Source: Marinobacter salexigens (lineage in GTDB: Bacteria; Pseudomonadota; Gammaproteobacteria; Pseudomonadales; Oleiphilaceae). From it: 64,000 bases of DNA. The notes beneath the pieces are model-generated. The model was given only the letters and a program-made list of their open reading frames with translations, did no database searches and was not told the origin of the DNA. The first letter of the stretch is position 1. Each line of letters opens with the position of its first letter. The DNA is taken from contig NZ_JAHKPV010000015.1 of assembly GCF_018860765.1 (NCBI RefSeq), positions 76,952 to 140,951 on the forward strand, read 5' to 3'. Shown one piece after another: positions 59,483-64,000 of the stretch. The translations under genes were made by a program, and so were the position numbers.

Positions 59483-62400
59483 CTACCGAACCTGTTCCCA
59501 GGTTTGCCTTCCGAGGTTTCCGCCAGAGAGCAATCCAGGTCCGCCAGGATCCGGGGAAGTTCCAGGCTCAGGGTCTGGGAAAAGCTGTGTTGGGTCGAGG
59601 CCCGGAATTAAAATCTCAGCATCTCCTTCTTGTGTTGCGATGGTTCGAATTTCGCCACCATAGCCTACTTGGATACCGCTAGGTGCGCCTGTTGGATCAG
59701 TGATAGGGTCGCCGGTGATTGGGTCAATAGGCTCACCAGTAATCGGGTCAAGAGTGGCGCCGCCTAAGAAGTCATCTATCAAATCGCCATCGTCAAAAAT
59801 ACCGTCGCTATTCAAATCGAACACTGGATTCTCTGATGGAGCTCCTGATGTTAGCTTTAGGTCCATAATAAAGCCCGTACGTCCGCTACCGCAGGGGTCT
59901 TTGTCTGGAATCATAGTAGTGAACCGGATTCGGTCTGGGTCTACACCAAACGGGAAGCTGGCCCGACTAATGACGCGCTCACCAACGTTATTCGTACCGT
60001 GGATAAGATCGAGGTACCAGCCTTTTTCAGTCGTGAGCTCATTATTAGATGTATCACGCACAGTGAAGTTGTTGGTGCCGGTTCCGGATGCTTTGTCTAC
60101 AGTTACGCTTTTCTGTTGTGTGATGGTTTGTTGGAGTAAATCTGACCTATTTAGGTTTGACACCGAAAGGTTGTCATAGATGGCATAAAGGCTTTGAACA
60201 TCGAAATCTCCTTCGTCGCCGCTGCGCATAAAGCTGCCTGTTCCAAATGCAACCACCAGTTCTTCCCTATTGTCGGGGTTGATGGCAAGCCGAGGAGCTA
60301 CGGTGATTGGCTGGGAGTTTCCGGCGGGGCTCTGTGCAGTTAACAGCTTTTCTACACTCCACCCACTTGGGTCGCCTTTGAGGTTAAATCTCCACAAATT
60401 GCCCAGCAAATCACCCGCATAACCGTAACGGGTAATGGCATCGGCGTGTGGAAAGCTTGTTGTGCCTACTTCTGCCAGCCCATTGGGGTTTGCAGTGCTG
60501 CCGGCGCCGGTATCAAGTTCTTTGATGAGGGCGCCAGTCTCCAGATCAACGACAAAAAGGCTTGATTTGTTGCTGGCACCGTTATACCCGTTACCGAAAA
60601 GCGCCACCCACTTACCGTTTTCCAGGCGTGAAATGTTTGGGTCTGTTACGCCAGAGCCAAGGTTAGGGTGCGAGAACTCCCAAAGTACGTCATTAGCCGG
60701 AGAAAAGGAGCCTGGATCGGTTATATCAAGGGCAAATATAGTTTTACCCCCAGCTCCCATTGCGCCCAGTAGGACGGTCCGCCATTGTTTCGTGCCATTT
60801 TTCTCAATATAGGCATCCTGAATGCGAGGTGTACCATCCATGAAGTACTTATGGGTGTAATTGGGGGACATCAGACCCGAAATTCTCGCATGAGAATTAG
60901 AGCCTGCTGGAAGCAGCAGCTCGGAAGGGATGTAACCAAAGAGCTCTGCGCCGGTCTCGCTATTGAAGGCATGAAGAATGCCATCATTGGCAGGCACGTA
61001 CAGAGCATCAATTCTGCTTTGATATGACGTTGTGGAACGAAAGGCTGAGTAACTGGAGCCTTCGGTACCACCCAGTCTGGAAAAGCCGTAATTCGTTTTA
61101 CCTGCGAGCTGAGGGTTCGCGTTGACGACATCACCCATCAACCGAAGAACTTTCGCGCCACCGGACTCTGTCACCTCACGATTTCTAAACGTGGCATGAG
61201 CAGTGTTGTCGCCATGAAGCCAGGCTAGCCGGTTATGGCCCAGGTTGTCTTGCGAATTGTTCAATGTTGGATCTGCGTTGAGGGCGTTCTGCTGCGCTGT
61301 GGATAAGTTAGAAAGGTCTCCCGCAGAGGCAAATTCTAGCTCTACACCTTGGCTACCGGTATGAGTAACGAGTTTTCGGGCAGACGGGAGTGTGCTCGCA
61401 AGAATATCTTCGGCATCCCAAACCTCTGCACCTGTAGAAAAATTGAAAGCAGTCAGGGTTCCCGACCAGTCATCACTTCGGAACCCCGCAAAAAAGCCCA
61501 TAGATTCCGTTCGTAGCACGGCGGAACTGACGGCAGCAGCGGAAGCGGATGTTTCAGACCGAGCAATTACGTCACCAAGAAAGCCTTGAATTTTTGCTGT
61601 GAAATCCGCAGGGTTCTGGGCGCTTGCATACCCGCCTCGACCATTGATTGCTGCGTGCAACAAATCATCGATTTTCGCACTAGCAGTTGAAGGGTTGGGC
61701 CAGTTAATTGTGCTGCCGCTGGCTAGTGCGGCGAGTGCGTCTTCTTCACTTACACTACCGGCTACCCCTAGACCGATGGTGAAGGTTGTCATGTGTTGCC
61801 AAAACGCGGGGTCGGATGACGTAACCGGCACCTTATTGTCTAAATTTGTTCGCAAGTCCTTTTTCCAGTACTCCATGGCAACATCGGCCAAGGTATTAGA
61901 GTGATTATCCGAAAAGGGAGCCTGAGGACTATAAGCAAAGCCTGAGCCACCTGGGGTATGGTTAGGGATAGATGCCCCGTCAGTATTGTCGGAGTTCCCA
62001 ACACTGGGGTTTGCACCATTCCATGTACCATCTGACATCAAGATTGCGAAGCTCTGGCGACACTCAATATGATCAGAGTTGTCATTGTAGCCGGGTCTTT
62101 CGCCCCATGGGCCTCTGTTGTCTGAACGGGAATAGTACCGGCCAACATCTTTCAGGGCCGTTCTTAATGGGGTGCCACCACTGACATTTTTATTTTGCAG
62201 CCAGGTCAAAAACTGTTCGCGACGAGTTGCGTCATATGCGCGCACCCCGCTCACTAACGTATCGGTGTTTACGCCGTCGATCGTATTGTTATTGACGTTA
62301 ATGGCGCCATAGCCAATGCGGATATTCTCGGGAAGGTCAAAAAAGGCCTCTGTGATACCGGATTTTGCAGCTAGATCACGTGTACTATAATACGAGAACC

Positions 62401-62968
62401 AGTTAGCGAAGTTCTGTTTGGCTTCGGCAGAGGCAATATTCATACTTACAGGGGTGTAACAGGCATTCTGTCTTGGGTTGCTGTCGCAGTTCGGCAATAA
62501 ACTTGAGTCGAACTGCATGTAAAAGCCTCCCGATGGTTGAGGCTGATTCGAGAAGGATATGAAGTTTAAGTTGTAAGCTTGGGAGCTTGAATTGAACCCA
62601 TTGATTCGCGCGCTGTTGTAATTTGCGTCAGGGTAGCGACCACTTCCATCAGGCTTAAACGGCGGAACGTAGACTGTTGTAGGGTTATAGTAGACCTTGT
62701 TTACGTGGCTAGAGTAATAGTAATTATTGAATCTGTGGTTGCCCCCCAGGCTATCAGGCATATACCGCCACCCCATTGACCCGGAATCGTCAAAGATAAA
62801 AACGAGGTTTGAGTCGACAGTTTCTTTTAGGAACAGTGGCACCTGCGAGAGATTGACCTGTGCCAATGCGGATTGCATGGTGCATAGAGACAACACAAGG
62901 CTGGCCCCGAATGTACTTAACTTTGTAAAGCGAGAGCGGTTACGCCCCCTTTGCTTATCGTTTCTCAT
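59483..62968 (-). CDS. pilY1: type IV pilus tip-associated adhesin PilY1
   Basis: PilY1 is a large exported protein that primes pilus assembly and acts as a tip adhesin and mechanosensor. The 1161-residue protein has a signal peptide (1-36, ALA), a von Willebrand A domain with the metal-site motif DDSGS (60-64), and a C-terminal beta-propeller of PQQ-like blades (NDGILHAFNSETGAELFGY). An EF-hand-like calcium loop (DLNSDGIFDDGD, 1051-1062) and a short DPITGEP/DPITGDP tandem repeat follow. I start it at the ATG at 62968, which has GGAG upstream; a further ATG lies nine codons earlier. Confidence 0.95.
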   Translation of the reverse strand: MRNDKQRGRNRSRFTKLSTFGASLVLSLCTMQSALAQVNLSQVPLFLKETVDSNLVFIFDDSGSMGWRYMPDSLGGNHRFNNYYYSSHVNKVYYNPTTVYVPPFKPDGSGRYPDANYNSARINGFNSSSQAYNLNFISFSNQPQPSGGFYMQFDSSLLPNCDSNPRQNACYTPVSMNIASAEAKQNFANWFSYYSTRDLAAKSGITEAFFDLPENIRIGYGAINVNNNTIDGVNTDTLVSGVRAYDATRREQFLTWLQNKNVSGGTPLRTALKDVGRYYSRSDNRGPWGERPGYNDNSDHIECRQSFAILMSDGTWNGANPSVGNSDNTDGASIPNHTPGGSGFAYSPQAPFSDNHSNTLADVAMEYWKKDLRTNLDNKVPVTSSDPAFWQHMTTFTIGLGVAGSVSEEDALAALASGSTINWPNPSTASAKIDDLLHAAINGRGGYASAQNPADFTAKIQGFLGDVIARSETSASAAAVSSAVLRTESMGFFAGFRSDDWSGTLTAFNFSTGAEVWDAEDILASTLPSARKLVTHTGSQGVELEFASAGDLSNLSTAQQNALNADPTLNNSQDNLGHNRLAWLHGDNTAHATFRNREVTESGGAKVLRLMGDVVNANPQLAGKTNYGFSRLGGTEGSSYSAFRSTTSYQSRIDALYVPANDGILHAFNSETGAELFGYIPSELLLPAGSNSHARISGLMSPNYTHKYFMDGTPRIQDAYIEKNGTKQWRTVLLGAMGAGGKTIFALDITDPGSFSPANDVLWEFSHPNLGSGVTDPNISRLENGKWVALFGNGYNGASNKSSLFVVDLETGALIKELDTGAGSTANPNGLAEVGTTSFPHADAITRYGYAGDLLGNLWRFNLKGDPSGWSVEKLLTAQSPAGNSQPITVAPRLAINPDNREELVVAFGTGSFMRSGDEGDFDVQSLYAIYDNLSVSNLNRSDLLQQTITQQKSVTVDKASGTGTNNFTVRDTSNNELTTEKGWYLDLIHGTNNVGERVISRASFPFGVDPDRIRFTTMIPDKDPCGSGRTGFIMDLKLTSGAPSENPVFDLNSDGIFDDGDLIDDFLGGATLDPITGEPIDPITGDPITDPTGAPSGIQVGYGGEIRTIATQEGDAEILIPGLDPTQLFPDPEPGTSPDPGGPGLLSGGNLGRQTWEQVR

Positions 62969-63047
62969 GACAAACTCTCCATATCGAGTCAGCATTGCAT
63001 CGTGATCGTTGCGTTATCTTGTGTAGCCGTTGTGTTTTCGCTGTTCA

Positions 63048-63572
63048 TTACTGTGGCGCTACAACCGTTGATCGCAGCACGGTGACGGCTTCATCGGTTC
63101 CGCCTTGCCCTCGGGAGGTCACTTCGAACCGACTATAGAAAGGGCCTGCTCCCGCACCAGTTTCCATGCTCGAGCCACTAAAGCTTGCCAAATAAGCGTG
63201 GTGGTAAACGGGTTGCGCGCTTACATCACCGCCAGCATTGCCTGTTCCAGCGGGTGCCGGGTTTGCGCCATCCCAGTCTGAGGGTGTGGGTAATAGATCT
63301 ACAGTTTCCGCTGTCAAGCGCGCAGCAGGTGATCCCATTAAGTCTGTTTCTGCTTGCCTTAATGCGGCCTCAGCGGCCTGAAATGAAATCGCACCGTCGT
63401 GAGCGTTGCTCGCCATGCGCTCTTGCAAAATAGAGCCTTGCATCCCCCCAATCGCAAGCAGGGATATCAGGAGCAGCATAACGAGAGCGATAATAAGTGT
63501 GGCCCCGTTTTGGCGCTGCGGGAGGCTGCCTTTAGGTCTGGCTGTTTCCGATGACCTCTGTGTCGTTCTCAT
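63048..63572 (-). CDS. pilX: type IV pilus minor pilin-like protein PilX
   Basis: This 174-residue protein has a long basic leader ending QRQNG (G23) and then ATLIIALVMLLLISLLAIGG, a pilin-type helix. There is no Glu at mature position 5, a feature shared with tip pilins of the GspK type. The family motif ERMASNAHD ... FQAAEAAL follows. AGGAGG lies nine bases before the ATG, which overlaps the pilW stop (ATGA). pilY1 starts 79 bases later. Confidence 0.93.
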   Translation of the reverse strand: MRTTQRSSETARPKGSLPQRQNGATLIIALVMLLLISLLAIGGMQGSILQERMASNAHDGAISFQAAEAALRQAETDLMGSPAARLTAETVDLLPTPSDWDGANPAPAGTGNAGGDVSAQPVYHHAYLASFSGSSMETGAGAGPFYSRFEVTSRGQGGTDEAVTVLRSTVVAPQ

Positions 63573-64000
63573 TGCAAAACCCTCCTGAGTGCAGTTGTTC
63601 CAACGGAGACTAGGCGCGCTCGCCGGTCTCCACCAGTGGCTTGGGACACTTCACTGCCTAGCATGTTGAAATTGACGTCGTTTTCTCCGTCAAGAACCTC
63701 GTCTGGGCTTCGCGTCATGGTGGAAAAACGAATGCTTACGATTTGATCCCAATCAGTTACCTGGGCTGCTGTTATGTAATTAATCGCAGCATTGCTGACT
63801 CCCGCAGCGTTTCTTATGCCGTAAAGAATTTGAAGCGTTTCTACACCGGATATCAGTTCTTGCGGAGCCTCAGGGGGTGTCATTAATCTGCGGAAGAGAG
63901 CAGGTTCTCCGTTGGTTCCTTCACCAATGTAATAAGCCATTTGTGAGAATTCATAAACTCGGGATCCAATGTCATAATCCAAATTGAGCGTATTACCCCC
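63569..64000 (-). CDS. pilW: type IV pilus minor pilin PilW, C-terminal part (gene runs off the window)
   Basis: The last 144 codons of a gene open to the window edge are visible, without an in-frame stop upstream, so the N-terminal pilin helix lies beyond position 64000. The visible part (SRVYEFSQMAYYIGEGTNGEPALFRR ... VRFSTMTRSP-like) matches the C-terminal domain of PilW. The call is supported by the overlap with pilX and the pilX-pilY1 order. Function: minor pilin of the tip-priming complex. Confidence 0.85.
   Translation of the reverse strand, partial: GGNTLNLDYDIGSRVYEFSQMAYYIGEGTNGEPALFRRLMTPPEAPQELISGVETLQILYGIRNAAGVSNAAINYITAAQVTDWDQIVSIRFSTMTRSPDEVLDGENDVNFNMLGSEVSQATGGDRRARLVSVGTTALRRVLQ

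Overview
The window is a stretch of core chromosome from a gammaproteobacterium, most likely Marinobacter or a close relative (Marinobacteraceae). Three things point there. Long blocks have the gene order I recall from Pseudomonas (hslVU-SPOR-argS, priA-rpmE-malic enzyme-ponA-pilMNOPQ-aroKB-damX-gltBD-hemE, nrdR-ribD-ribB-ribH-nusB-thiL-pgpA, ispB/rplU-rpmA-obgE-proB-rpsT-murJ-ribF-ileS-lspA-fkpB-ispH-pilE-pilY). There is a wax-ester-synthase/DGAT family gene, typical of oil-degrading marine genera. The coding style is of moderate GC. The genus is an inference; no rRNA or other marker is present.

Layout. 1-5.9 kb: a patatin-like protein, then on the minus strand hslU-hslV (behind a heat-shock-type promoter) and argS with a SPOR-domain protein. 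5.9-7.8 kb: a lipoprotein built of immunoglobulin-like domains. 8-14.7 kb: priA, rpmE, malic enzyme and the class A penicillin-binding protein PBP1A. 14.9-19.9 kb: the pilMNOPQ operon, which encodes the type IV pilus alignment complex and secretin. 20-30.4 kb: aroK-aroB-damX-like, gltB-gltD and hemE. 30.4-34.1 kb: a palindromic intergenic element, a lone PilZ protein, ettA and radA. 34.4-41.1 kb: glyA-nrdR-ribD-ribB-ribH-nusB-thiL-pgpA. 41.1-46.1 kb: the most accessory part, with a small WYF-motif protein, an AT-rich intergenic island, a DUF2057-type lipoprotein, the WS/DGAT acyltransferase, and a LysR regulator divergent from a glutathionyl-hydroquinone reductase across a second palindromic element. 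46.1-58.5 kb: ispB, ribosomal protein genes, obgE, proB, murJ, ribF, ileS, lspA, fkpB and ispH. 58.6-64 kb: the minor-pilin operon pilW(partial)-pilX-pilY1-pilY2-pilE on the minus strand.

The two pilus loci together give the inner-membrane platform and outer-membrane pore (pilMNOPQ) and the pilus-tip and minor-pilin components (pilWXY1E). The cell-envelope theme recurs with two SPOR proteins, PBP1A, MurJ and LspA.

I see no tRNA, rRNA, CRISPR array, prophage, insertion sequence or defence island. The most unusual items are: a shared Y-shaped palindromic repeat architecture at 30439-30547 and 44931-45039, with a common hairpin-tip motif; a patatin-like protein whose expected nucleophile serine is an asparagine; a WS/DGAT with an altered HHxxxDG motif; a riboflavin cluster lacking riboflavin synthase; and a strong hairpin between pilY1 and pilY2. 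I did not find a convincing new multi-gene system.
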